A stretch of 64,000 nt of DNA, from the NCBI GenBank assembly GCA_022787165.1, contig JALFVL010000042.1, positions 124,001-188,000 of the forward strand. Reading direction: 5' to 3'. Shown here piece by piece: positions 32,679 through 42,079 of this stretch. The notes beneath the pieces were generated by a model, which was not told the origin of the DNA, did no database searches, and worked only from the letters and a program-made list of their open reading frames with translations. Position numbers and translations under genes: made by a program. The DNA comes from Clostridiales bacterium. Its GTDB lineage: Bacteria > Bacillota > Clostridia > Christensenellales > Aristaeellaceae. Position 1 is the stretch's first letter; each line of letters begins with the position of its first letter.

Positions 32679-33885
32679 TCACATGCTGCGCAGCGCGTCA
32701 ATGGGGTTGAGGTTGCTCGCCTTTCTCGCCGGCGCCCAGCCGAAGATGATGCCGACCGCGCCCGAGAAGCCGACGCCCAGCACAATCGCAAACGAGTTGA
32801 GCGCGAACGTGATCTCCGTATTCGCGCAGATGACGACGGCGATCGTCAGGCCGAGCGCGGCGCCCAGCACGCCGCCCAGCAGCGAGAGGATGATCGCCTC
32901 GATCAGAAACTGAATCTGAATCTGCCCGGGCTCCGCGCCCAGCGCCTTGCGCAGGCCGATCTCCGTCGTGCGCTCCGTGACAGTGACGAGCATCATGTTC
33001 ATGATGCCAATGCCGCCCACCAGCAGCGCGATGGACGCGATGCCCACCAGCAGCGACATCATCATCGAGGTCATCAGGTTCATCGCCTCGGTCATCGACT
33101 CCATGTTGATGATCGTGTAGGTGTCGTCCTTGTAGTTGAAGATGGCGTCGAGCACGGCCTCCATCTCCTCCACGGCGGCGTCCGTCTCGTCGGGATCGGT
33201 CACATAGACCTCCAGCGTCGAGGCGGTCGAGGTGCCCAGGAGCTTTTTGCCCGAGGTATAGGGCACGTAGACCATGCCGTCGCCCGTGCCGCCCATCAGA
33301 ATCTGTGAAAAGAGGCTGGCGTTCTCATCCTCGTCGATCGTGCCGACGACGGTGTATTCGCGTCCGTTGAGGTAGAGCGTCTGCCCGAGAGGATCCTCGC
33401 CGAAGAAGAGCGTCTTCGCCGCATCGCCATCCACGAGACAAACCCGGCTGGTCTCGCGCACGTCAATCTCGTTGATCGCCCGGCCCCGCGCCAGCAGGCT
33501 GGCGTTATGCACAAAATACGCGCCGTCGTTGCCCGAAACGGTGATCTTTTCAGACCAGACATCCCCGCGCTTGGCCGTCACCTTCGCGCTCAGCGACGGC
33601 GATACGCCCGCGACATGCTCGCAGTCAAGCAGCGTTTGAATGTCCGCGTCCGTGAGTCCGCGCTTGAGCGCCGTGCCCGTGATCTGCACGCGCAGCGTGC
33701 CCAGGCCCATCGCGTCAAACTGCTCGTTCATCGTGTCCGTCGCGCCCTGCACGACCGTCATCAGCGCGATGATCGCCGCGACGCCGATGATGATGCCCAG
33801 CGTCGTGAGGAAGGAGCGCAGCTTGTTGCCGCGGATGTTGTCCATCGACATGCCGATGCTCTCCATCAGCATGTCCCACTGCTGC

Positions 33886-33893
<8 letters not shown>
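32679..33893 (-). CDS. MacB-type ABC exporter permease
   Basis: The 404-residue FtsX/MacB-fold protein has one N-terminal helix (LRSFLTTLGIIIGVAAIIALMTVV, about 23-46), a large extracytoplasmic domain (about 50-270) and three C-terminal helices containing VGGIGIMNMMLVTVTERTTEIGLRKALGA. The extracytoplasmic part passes force to adaptors that export peptides, toxins or lipids. Its ATPase is the preceding gene, which overlaps it by eight bases. Confidence 0.93.
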
Positions 33894-34578
<685 letters not shown>

Positions 34579-34586
34579 CCGCGCCG

Positions 34587-35459
34587 TCACCTCGACTCGC
34601 TGTGCTGATTCATCATCTGCACCTTCAGCTCGGCCAGAGTCAGCGCGTTCTGCATCAGCACGGTCTGTCCGGCCGAGAGTCCCTCGGTGATCTCGGCGTT
34701 GATACCGTCGCTCGCGCCGACGCTCACGTTCCTTCGAACAACGTCCTTCCCGTTCTCCGCGCGCAGGAGCACGTAGGGCCTGTTGTATTCGTCAAAGAGC
34801 AGCGCGTCCATCTTGAGCAGCACGGCATCCTCCGCGTGGCTGCGCAGCACCTTCGCGCTCACCTGCATGCCCGGATAGACGCCCTCCATCGCCTCCATGG
34901 CGACCCGGACCGTATAGTAGGAGAGGTCGCCTGAGGCCGTGCCGTTCTTGTCAAGCGCCGTGACCTCGCCGTCATAGACCTGCTCCGTCGCCAGAATGGA
35001 CACCTGCACAGGCGTTCCGGGCGTCACCGCGTCCACGTCGTATTCGTCGACGTTCAGCCGAATCTCCAGCCGGCTCATGTCGATGATCTGCGCGAGCGTC
35101 TGCCCGGCCGCGACGACGTCGTCCCCGGCGACGGGCAGGCTGGTGACCTCGCCGTCGATATCCGCGCGGACGATCCCGCCGTTTTTGAGCTTGAGCAGCC
35201 GGTCGCCCGAGCTGACCTGCTGATTCTGCGCGACATAAACGGCGCTGACGGTGTCCTCCTGCGCGCTCGTCAGGGTCTGGATGCGCGGCGCGCTGACCAG
35301 CCCGTCAAAGTTATAATAGGTCGTGAGGTCGCCCGTCGTCACGGGCACCTCTGTATAGCTGGCCTCCTTCGTCTTTCCTGACAGGAAAAGCATCCAGAGG
35401 ATGACCAGGGCCACGAGCGCCAGAAGCACCCACTTGATCCACTTTCTCTTCTTTTTCAC
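34587..35459 (-). CDS. Membrane-anchored HlyD/MacA-like adaptor
   Basis: The 290-residue protein has a basic N-terminus and one helix (WVLLALVALVILWMLFL, about 10-26), then the split lipoyl domain (VSAVYVAQNQQVSSGDRLLKL and GEVTSLPVAGDDVVAAGQTLAQI) and a beta-barrel (VDAVTPGTPVQVSILATE). In Gram-positives such proteins partner MacB-like ABC exporters. First gene of the operon. Confidence 0.9.
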   Translation of the reverse strand: MKKKRKWIKWVLLALVALVILWMLFLSGKTKEASYTEVPVTTGDLTTYYNFDGLVSAPRIQTLTSAQEDTVSAVYVAQNQQVSSGDRLLKLKNGGIVRADIDGEVTSLPVAGDDVVAAGQTLAQIIDMSRLEIRLNVDEYDVDAVTPGTPVQVSILATEQVYDGEVTALDKNGTASGDLSYYTVRVAMEAMEGVYPGMQVSAKVLRSHAEDAVLLKMDALLFDEYNRPYVLLRAENGKDVVRRNVSVGASDGINAEITEGLSAGQTVLMQNALTLAELKVQMMNQHSESR

Positions 35460-35550
35460 GCGTTTGCCTTCCTTCCGTTTGGCTTGTCTTGCTGCCTGGC
35501 GAACGGGGTTTCCCCGAGGCGTCCCTTTCCCGCCTTCGCCTTATTCGATC

Positions 35551-35556
35551 ATTATA
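35551..35556 (-). promoter_or_regulatory. -10 box of the MacAB-type operon
   Basis: Perfect TATAAT with an extended TGA upstream, about 90 bases before the first adaptor. The -35 is poor, as is common for extended -10 promoters. Confidence 0.6.
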
Positions 35557-35681
35557 TCATGAGAAGATGAACATTTTGTGTCTATCCGCCCTTCTTTGCA
35601 TTCGGTCAGTTCTTTCGCCCGGCATCAACCCCTTCGCAGCCTCATAGGATGAACCGATAACGAAACGGAGGGATGTCGCCG

Positions 35682-36758
35682 ATGAAGACCCGATCCCTGT
35701 TCCCGGGCGCGATGGGCCCGGAGGGCTTTATCTCCTGCTTTGATCATCTGATGCCCGAGGCGCAGCTGCGGCGCATGCTGATCCTCAAGGGCGGCCCGGG
35801 CGTGGGCAAATCGACGTTCATGCGCCGAATCCACGCGGCGCTGGGCGGCGGGGATTCGCCTGCGACGCTGTATTTCTGTTCCGGCGACCCGGACAGTCTT
35901 GACGCCGTCGCTCTGCCCGAGCGCGGGCTGCTCGTTCTGGATGGCACCGCGCCGCACGTCGTCGATCCGAAGATCCCCGGCGCGCGCGACAGCCTCATCA
36001 ATCTCGGCGCTTGCCTGCACGAGGAGGCCATGCGCCCGCGCCTGCCGCGCATCCGGGACTGCATGGCCGACCATGCCGCCTGCTCGCGCCGGGCCCGCGC
36101 CTGCATGCGCGCCGCCTGCGCGCTCGCGCGCGACAGCGCCGCCGTGCTCGCCGCCGCTGCGGACGAGGGCAGGCTCGCCCGGATGACCCGCGCGCTGATC
36201 CGCGCAGTCATTCCCCGGGACAGCGCCGAGGAGGACGCTGCGGCGGTACCGTCCGTGCGCCCCGTGCTGACTGACGCCGTCACGCACAAGGGGGAGCTCT
36301 GCCTGATCACGGATAACGCGCTGCCGCGCGTCATCCGCCTTGTGCGCCCCTGGGCGATGGATCTGACGCCCACGCTGCGCGAGCTGAGCTTCGCCGCGCG
36401 CGCCGCCGGCTATGCCGTCGAGGAGCATCTCTGCCCCACGATGCCCGGCAGCCTGCTGCATCTGTCCATCCCCGCGCTGCGCACGCTCGTCACCACGAGC
36501 GATCTGCTCCCCTCGGAGCTGACGTTTGATCTGGGCGCCTGTCTGCCCCGCGACAGCCTGCTGCGCCACGAATGCGCGCTGGAACAGGCGCATGCCGGCT
36601 TTAAGCTTCATCTGCATCGCGCGGTCAGCGCGCTGGCGCAAGCCAAGCAGCTGCACGACGAGCTGGAAACCTTCTACGTGCCCAACATGGACTTTGCCGC
36701 TTGGCAGCGCATCCTTGACGAGACGCTCGAGTCGCTGCAATCGTCCTGCTCCGGCTGA
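35682..36758 (+). CDS. P-loop protein of the PRK06851 type, second P-loop missing
   Basis: The 358-residue protein starts RSLFPGAMGPEGFISCFDHL then ILKGGPGVGKSTFMRRIHAA, a Walker A near residues 35-43. Relatives carry two such P-loop halves. The second half here begins RPVLTDAVTHKGELCLITDN and continues to VEEHLCPTMPGSLLHLSIPALRTLVTTSD, but the expected GxPGxGKST is absent, replaced by ALPRVIRLVRPWAMD. The cell function is unknown. The start at 35682 has GGAGG at 10 bases; an ATG at 35673 touches it. Single gene with its own terminator. Confidence 0.75.
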   Translation: MKTRSLFPGAMGPEGFISCFDHLMPEAQLRRMLILKGGPGVGKSTFMRRIHAALGGGDSPATLYFCSGDPDSLDAVALPERGLLVLDGTAPHVVDPKIPGARDSLINLGACLHEEAMRPRLPRIRDCMADHAACSRRARACMRAACALARDSAAVLAAAADEGRLARMTRALIRAVIPRDSAEEDAAAVPSVRPVLTDAVTHKGELCLITDNALPRVIRLVRPWAMDLTPTLRELSFAARAAGYAVEEHLCPTMPGSLLHLSIPALRTLVTTSDLLPSELTFDLGACLPRDSLLRHECALEQAHAGFKLHLHRAVSALAQAKQLHDELETFYVPNMDFAAWQRILDETLESLQSSCSG

Positions 36759-36789
36759 GGCCGGGCAAAAAGCGATTCCCCTGATCCAA

Positions 36790-36823
36790 AAACAGAGGAG
36801 CCTGCGGCTTCCTCTGTTTTCTT
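36790..36823 (+). terminator. Rho-independent terminator
   Basis: AACAGAGGA-GCC/GGC-TTCCTCTGTT stem with one bulge, followed by TTCTTATG, after the P-loop gene. Confidence 0.75.
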
Positions 36824-36900
36824 ATGATTGATTCCTGCAAGGCGACGTCCTCGGCCGCAAAGCAGCGGATGGGCAGACCTTGGCCGGTGATGCCTCCGGT

Positions 36901-38256
36901 TTACATCGCCCGGATGACGTGGCGGTCAACCCTTCGATAAAAGGCCAGGGTCAGCGCCAGGGAGACAAGCTCCGCGATGACGAACGCCCACCAGACCATC
37001 GTCACGCTGCCCGTCAGCCGCCCGATCACATACGCGCAGGGGACAAGCACGACAAGCTGGCGCACGATGGAGACAATCATCGAATAGACGCTGTACCCCA
37101 GTGCCTGGAAGACCGACGTGCTGCCGATGCAGAAGCCCGCGATCGGGAAGCTCAGCGAGATGATCCGCAGCGCCGGTTTGCCGATGCGCAGCATTTCCTC
37201 CGAGGCATCGAAGATCGCCAGCAGCCTGTCCGGTATCGCGTGGAAGAGCAGCGTACCCGCCGCCATGATGCAGATGGCCGTGGTGATGGCATAGCGGATG
37301 GTCTTACGCATGCGCTCCGGCTTGCGCGCGCCGTAGTTGAAGGCGACGACCGGCACCGTGCCATTGTTCAGGCCGAAGACAGGCATGAACACAAAGCTCT
37401 GAAGCTTGAAATACACGCCGAAGACCGCGACCGCCGTCGAGGAAAACGCGATGAGAATCTGGTTCATCAGGAAGGTCATCACCGAGCCGATCGACTGCAT
37501 GACCACCGAGGGCACGCCGATGGCGAGGATGCGCCGCAGCGTCGGCCCGTGCGGACGGAAGCCCTTCATGCTGATGGGCACCTCCGGGTTCATGCGGATG
37601 TTCATATACAGGCCAATGCCTGCGGCAATCCATTGACCGATCACCGTCGCAACCGCTGCGCCCGCCACACCCATGCGCGGCGCACCCAGCAGGCCGAAGA
37701 TCAGAATCGGATCGAGAATGATGTTGATGATCGCGCCCAGCGCCTGGCTGACCATCGTGAGCATTGTCCTGCCCGTGCTCTGGAGCAGGCGCTCAAAGAG
37801 GATCTGCATGAACAATCCGAGTGAGCCGACCATGACGATGCGCGTATAGACGATGCCGCTTGCAACAATCTCCTCGATGTCGGTCTGCGCGTGGAAGAAC
37901 GGCTCGACGACCGTCAGCCCGCCCAGGACGAAGACAAGCGCCGAGATCAGCAGCAGCAGCACGCCGTTTGTCGCCGCACGCCGCACGCCCTTTTCGTCCT
38001 TCGCACCCAGCGCCCGGGAGAGCACGGCATTGAGGCCGACGCCCAGGCCCGCCGCCACCGCGATCATCAGGTTCTGCACCGGGAAGGCCATGCTCAGCGC
38101 CGCAAGCGCGTTTTCGCTGATGCGCGCGACGAACATCGAGTCGACGACGTTGTACAGCGCCTGTACCAGCATGGAGAGCATAATCGGCAGGCTCATGCTC
38201 GCCAGCAGCCTGCCCACGGGCATGACGCCCATCTTGTTTTCCGTTTTCTGTTCCAT
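36901..38256 (-). CDS. MATE family efflux transporter
   Basis: The 451-residue protein has 12 helices in two halves. The first half has LLASMSLPIMLSMLVQALYNVVDSMFVARI and GLGVGLNAVLSRALGAKDEKG; the second has AFNYGARKPERMRKTIRYA, all MATE hallmarks. Family members expel cationic drugs or metabolites using H+ or Na+. The start at 38256 has GGGAGAAG at 8 bases. A strong promoter and a tetO-like palindrome lie upstream. Confidence 0.93.
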   Translation of the reverse strand: MEQKTENKMGVMPVGRLLASMSLPIMLSMLVQALYNVVDSMFVARISENALAALSMAFPVQNLMIAVAAGLGVGLNAVLSRALGAKDEKGVRRAATNGVLLLLISALVFVLGGLTVVEPFFHAQTDIEEIVASGIVYTRIVMVGSLGLFMQILFERLLQSTGRTMLTMVSQALGAIINIILDPILIFGLLGAPRMGVAGAAVATVIGQWIAAGIGLYMNIRMNPEVPISMKGFRPHGPTLRRILAIGVPSVVMQSIGSVMTFLMNQILIAFSSTAVAVFGVYFKLQSFVFMPVFGLNNGTVPVVAFNYGARKPERMRKTIRYAITTAICIMAAGTLLFHAIPDRLLAIFDASEEMLRIGKPALRIISLSFPIAGFCIGSTSVFQALGYSVYSMIVSIVRQLVVLVPCAYVIGRLTGSVTMVWWAFVIAELVSLALTLAFYRRVDRHVIRAM

Positions 38257-38301
38257 TTTCTTCTCCCTTCGCCCTGCGAAAAAGCCAAATAACAAGGGAC
38301 T

Positions 38302-38330
38302 ATTGTACTATGCTTCAGCAAGCCTGTCAA
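38302..38330 (-). promoter_or_regulatory. Promoter of the MATE gene
   Basis: Perfect TTGACA, 17-base spacer, TACAAT on the minus strand, about 50 bases before the start. Confidence 0.88.
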
Positions 38331-38364
38331 GGCGAATCCTGAAGCGGTTGCTTCTTCCGTTTTC

Positions 38365-38383
38365 TTCTCTATCACTGATAGAA
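38365..38383 (-). promoter_or_regulatory. tetO-like palindrome upstream of the MATE gene
   Basis: On the minus strand CTATCAGTGATAGAGA is identical, as I recall the sequence, to 16 bases of the Tn10 tetO2 operator; the core CTATCA-G-TGATAG is a perfect palindrome (38369-38381). It is about 40 bases upstream of the MATE -35, so looping or another promoter would be needed for direct repression. Confidence 0.55.
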
Positions 38384-38384
38384 C

Positions 38385-38418
38385 GCAAGAGAGCTCCGGA
38401 ACGCCTCCGGAGCTCTCC
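38385..38418 (-). terminator. Terminator-like hairpin after the Mrp/Mbh-type operon
   Basis: AGAGCTCCGGA/TCCGGAGCTCT (11 bp, 5-base loop) directly after the last gene, followed by a weak T-rich stretch. Confidence 0.7.
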
Positions 38419-38427
38419 CGAGCCTTC

Positions 38428-40578
38428 TCAATAGCTGAGCAGGTAGATGATGGTGACGCACAGACCGATGGCAAAGAGGATCAGCCCATAGCTCATCGTG
38501 TGCGTGATGCGCTGGGCAAAGTCGATCAGGCCATCCCAAAGTCCGGCGAAGAAGCCGACAAAGTGATGCTCAACCGGGCGCTCGCGCAGCACCGTCTGGT
38601 TGAGTCCCTCCGTCACGCCGTCCGCACAGGCGCCCACAGCGCAGGTCACGGGATTGCCGACGCTCACACGTGCCCGACGCCGGTTGGCAGAGAGCACGGT
38701 TCTGGCCAGAATGTAGGCGACGGCATCCGTCACCGTGCCACAGACGCGAGCGGCGAGCGTGCCCACTCCGATCAGCAGCGCGATCAGCGGCTTGTACACC
38801 CGGTTTTCAAGAATCGGCTCCGAGCCCAGCGAGGCAACCGCCCCGCCCGCGCGCAGCAGCAGGCCGATGGCCGGCCTGTACACGCGCTCCTCGATGTCAA
38901 ACCAGGCGGGCCAAAGGTCGGCATAGACGCGAACCTCGCCCTCGCTGCGCATGAGCAGGCGGCGGATCACCAGGCAGTAGACCAGCACGCCAATGGCCAG
39001 CGAGATACAGGCGCCCTTGAGGTTGGCGAGCGAGAAGTAGGCGACCGCGTGCGCCGGCGCTGCGGCATGCAGATAGCCGCCCGCAAAGTCTGCAATGGCA
39101 TCCATCGTCAGGTTCGGCCGCACGCCCAGCAGGAACACCAGCGCGGCGCTGACCGTCAGCGCGACGGCAGACAGCGGCGACATGTAGCGCCCCATAGCGT
39201 CGTAGCGCGCCTGCTCGCTGGGATGCTTCTGCCAGAAGAGGCAGATGTAGAGCTTGATCATATAGGCGCCTGTCAGGCCGCCCGAGAAGAGGTAGATCCA
39301 CTCCGCTCCCTTGTACAGCAGGCTCAGCGCGCCCAGGCCCTCCTCGACGAGCAGCTCCGCGTATTCGACGATGCCCTCGTGGATCAGCGTCTTGGCGACG
39401 TAGCCGGAGAACAGCGGCACGCCCATCAGGCCGACCGCGCCCATCAGGAACGCGAAATGCAGCAGCGGCTTTCCGCGGCCAAAGCCGCGCACGTCATTGA
39501 GGTTCAGCTTGTGCAGGTTCATGTAGACGACGCCCGCCGCCATGAAGAGCACGAGCTTGAAGAGCGAATGGTTGAGCATGTAGAGCAGCGCGCCGCGTGC
39601 GGCGAGCGCGTTCTCCTCGCCCAGCAGGCAGCTCATCGCGATGCCCGTGAGGATGAAGCCAATCTGGGACATCGAGGAGCAGGCCAGTGTACGCTTGAGG
39701 TTGACGGAGAAGACCGCCAGCACGGCGCCGCCCAGCATCGTGATCAGCGCGAGCGCGAGCAGCATATTGCCCCACGCCTTGCTCTCGCGGAAGATATTGG
39801 CCGAGACGGCGATGATGCCAAACACGCCGGACTTGGTCAGAATGCCGGAAAGCAGCGCGGAGGCCGGCGCCGGGGCGACGGGATGCGCCTTGGGCAGCCA
39901 GATATGCAGCGGAAACATGCCCGCCTTTGCGCCGAAGCCGAAGAGGATGCAGATGCCCGCGGCCCAAAGCGCGCCCTTGTCCGTGCAGGCTTCCGCCGCC
40001 TCATAGAGCGCGTCGATGCGCAGCGTGCCCAGCGTTCTCTCCAGCAGGAACAGGCCCATCAGCATGACCATGCCGCCAATGACCGCGACGGCGAGGTAGG
40101 TCTCCGCCGCGCGCAGCGCGCCCGGAGTCTCGTCATGCGCGACCCAGGTGTAGGAGGTGAAGGACATGACCTCAAAGAAGATGAACGTCGTGAACAGATC
40201 CGCGGAGAGAAAGACGCCCAGCGTCGCGCCCAGCGTCATCAGGTAGAAGAAGTAATAGCGGTTGCGGTTGCGGTAGTGATGCGCGAAGTAATCCCTACTG
40301 AGCATGGACGTCGCCAGCCACATCACGCCCGCGATGACCGCATACAGCGCGCGGAAGCCGTCGAGCTCAAAGCTCAGTCCCTTGCCGCAGAAGCCGGGGA
40401 TGGACATCTCATAGGCCGTCCCCCGCGCGACGCCCACGAGCATCGCCGCAGCCGCAATCAGCGTCAGCGCGCAGGAGCCGATCACAACCCAGTTGCGCAG
40501 CTCCTTGTTCCTGCGGCCAACCAGATAGGAGATGACCGCGGCGATCATCGGGAAGAAGACCAGAAAAGCCAGCATCAT
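38428..40578 (-). CDS. Mrp/complex-I-type antiporter subunit, NuoL/HyfB-like (fourth of four)
   Basis: The 716-residue membrane protein has about 16 helices. Motifs: DLFTTFIFFEVMSFTSYTWV with the TM5 glutamate, GFGAKAGMFPLHIWLPKAHP with the TM7 lysine, then the broken-helix TLACSSMSQIGFILTG and MLNHSLFKLVLFMAAG. The extra C-terminal 200 residues include amphipathic and membrane segments, like the lateral arm of NuoL. Start 40578 follows GGAGGGG. It is the last gene of the operon, 13 bases after the preceding stop. Confidence 0.92.
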   Translation of the reverse strand: MMLAFLVFFPMIAAVISYLVGRRNKELRNWVVIGSCALTLIAAAAMLVGVARGTAYEMSIPGFCGKGLSFELDGFRALYAVIAGVMWLATSMLSRDYFAHHYRNRNRYYFFYLMTLGATLGVFLSADLFTTFIFFEVMSFTSYTWVAHDETPGALRAAETYLAVAVIGGMVMLMGLFLLERTLGTLRIDALYEAAEACTDKGALWAAGICILFGFGAKAGMFPLHIWLPKAHPVAPAPASALLSGILTKSGVFGIIAVSANIFRESKAWGNMLLALALITMLGGAVLAVFSVNLKRTLACSSMSQIGFILTGIAMSCLLGEENALAARGALLYMLNHSLFKLVLFMAAGVVYMNLHKLNLNDVRGFGRGKPLLHFAFLMGAVGLMGVPLFSGYVAKTLIHEGIVEYAELLVEEGLGALSLLYKGAEWIYLFSGGLTGAYMIKLYICLFWQKHPSEQARYDAMGRYMSPLSAVALTVSAALVFLLGVRPNLTMDAIADFAGGYLHAAAPAHAVAYFSLANLKGACISLAIGVLVYCLVIRRLLMRSEGEVRVYADLWPAWFDIEERVYRPAIGLLLRAGGAVASLGSEPILENRVYKPLIALLIGVGTLAARVCGTVTDAVAYILARTVLSANRRRARVSVGNPVTCAVGACADGVTEGLNQTVLRERPVEHHFVGFFAGLWDGLIDFAQRITHTMSYGLILFAIGLCVTIIYLLSY

Positions 40579-40591
40579 GCTATCCCCTCCC

Positions 40592-42058
40592 TCACAGCAC
40601 GCCGGCGGCAATCGCCGTCAGGCGCTCGACAATCGGATTGGAGAACAGGCCGCACAGGAGAATCGCCGCAATGAGCACGAGAAGCGGCAGCTTCATCTTC
40701 CAGCTCGGGTCGCAGCGCACGCCGACGCTCACGCCGCCGCCCTCTTCAAGGGGCCTGAAGTACATCGAGAACGCGACGCTCATCAGATAGATGGCCGTCA
40801 GCACGGCGGAGATCAGGAGCGCTGCCAGAGCGACATAGCCCATCACCTGCCCGCGCTCAATGGCCGCCGAGCCGATCAGCCACTTGCTCACGAAGCCCGG
40901 CAGGCCCGGCGTGCCCATCAGCGCCAGCGCGCCGACGGTATACACCGCGCAGATAAAGGGCATCGCCCTGTGCAGGCCGCGCAGGCTCTCCACCTGCGTG
41001 CGCCCGGTCTTGACCAGCACGGCGCCCGCGCAATAGAACAGCGTGATCTTGATGAGCGCGTGGAAGAGCATGTGCGACAGACCCGCCGCCAGCCCGGCCG
41101 CCGTCATCAGGCTCGCCGCCAGCACGATATAGGACAGATTGGAAACCGTCGAATACGCCAGCCTGCGCTTGAAGTGATGCTCGCGCACGGCCATCGTGGA
41201 GCCAAAGACGATCGTGATGGACGCCAGCGCAATGGCAACCGCCTGCGCCGCCGTGCCGCGCAGGAGCTGCGCGCCGACGGAAAAATACGTCATGCGGATG
41301 ATCGCGAACGCGCCCGCCTTGACGACCGCCACCGCGTGCAGCAGCGCCGTCACGGGCGTCGGCGCGACGGAGGCCGACGGCAGCCAGGCATGCATCGGGA
41401 ACACGGCTGCCTTGACGCCGAAGCCCACGAACATGCACAGATACCCCAGCTGCGTCGCAAAGGGATGCGCCGCGCCGAAAGCCTCGCCCAGCACACCGCC
41501 CATCACGAACGCGCCGCCGTTACCAAAGACCGTCACCAGCATGACGCCAATGAACGCGAGCGCCGCGCCGAAGAAGGAATACATCATATACTGATGGCCC
41601 GCGCGGATGGCCTCAGGCCGCGTGCCGTGCATGACCAGCGGCAGCGTGCTCAGCGTCAGAAACTCATAGAACACATACAGCGTCATGAGGTTCGCCGCCA
41701 TGCTGATGCCCAGCGTCACGCCGTAGGTGATCGTGTACAGCGCGAAGAAGTGATCCTCGCCGCCCTCATGCTCCATGTATTCGAAGGCATAGAGCGTCGC
41801 CAGCGGCCAGAGGAAGGCCACCAACGCCGTAAAGACGCTGCCCACGCCGTCGAGCATGAACGCGATGGGCACCGTTTTTGTCAGGTAAAACAGCGTATGC
41901 GCCTGGCCATCGCCCGAAAGCAGGCACAGGAGCACGAGCAGGGACGTGAGCAGCGTCACGCCCTCGACCGCGATCTCCCGGGCCCGGCGGGTTTTGAAGC
42001 GCACCGCCAGCATCGCCGCGCCTGCGGCGATCGGAAGAAAAACTGCAACACTCAACAT
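40592..42058 (-). CDS. Mrp/complex-I-type antiporter subunit D-like (third of four)
   Basis: The 488-residue protein has about 14 helices. The key ionisable residues are kept: FYEFLTLSTLPLV (TM5 Glu), GFGVKAAVFPMHAWLPSASV (TM7 Lys), LAYSTVSNLSYIVLAASL and FHALIKITLFYCAGA. Its start has AAGGAG; it begins 21 bases after the preceding stop. By family it carries H+ or Na+ across the membrane as part of a multi-subunit complex. Confidence 0.93.
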   Translation of the reverse strand: MLSVAVFLPIAAGAAMLAVRFKTRRAREIAVEGVTLLTSLLVLLCLLSGDGQAHTLFYLTKTVPIAFMLDGVGSVFTALVAFLWPLATLYAFEYMEHEGGEDHFFALYTITYGVTLGISMAANLMTLYVFYEFLTLSTLPLVMHGTRPEAIRAGHQYMMYSFFGAALAFIGVMLVTVFGNGGAFVMGGVLGEAFGAAHPFATQLGYLCMFVGFGVKAAVFPMHAWLPSASVAPTPVTALLHAVAVVKAGAFAIIRMTYFSVGAQLLRGTAAQAVAIALASITIVFGSTMAVREHHFKRRLAYSTVSNLSYIVLAASLMTAAGLAAGLSHMLFHALIKITLFYCAGAVLVKTGRTQVESLRGLHRAMPFICAVYTVGALALMGTPGLPGFVSKWLIGSAAIERGQVMGYVALAALLISAVLTAIYLMSVAFSMYFRPLEEGGGVSVGVRCDPSWKMKLPLLVLIAAILLCGLFSNPIVERLTAIAAGVL

Positions 42059-42079
42059 GGCTTTTCTCCTTGCCGCACA

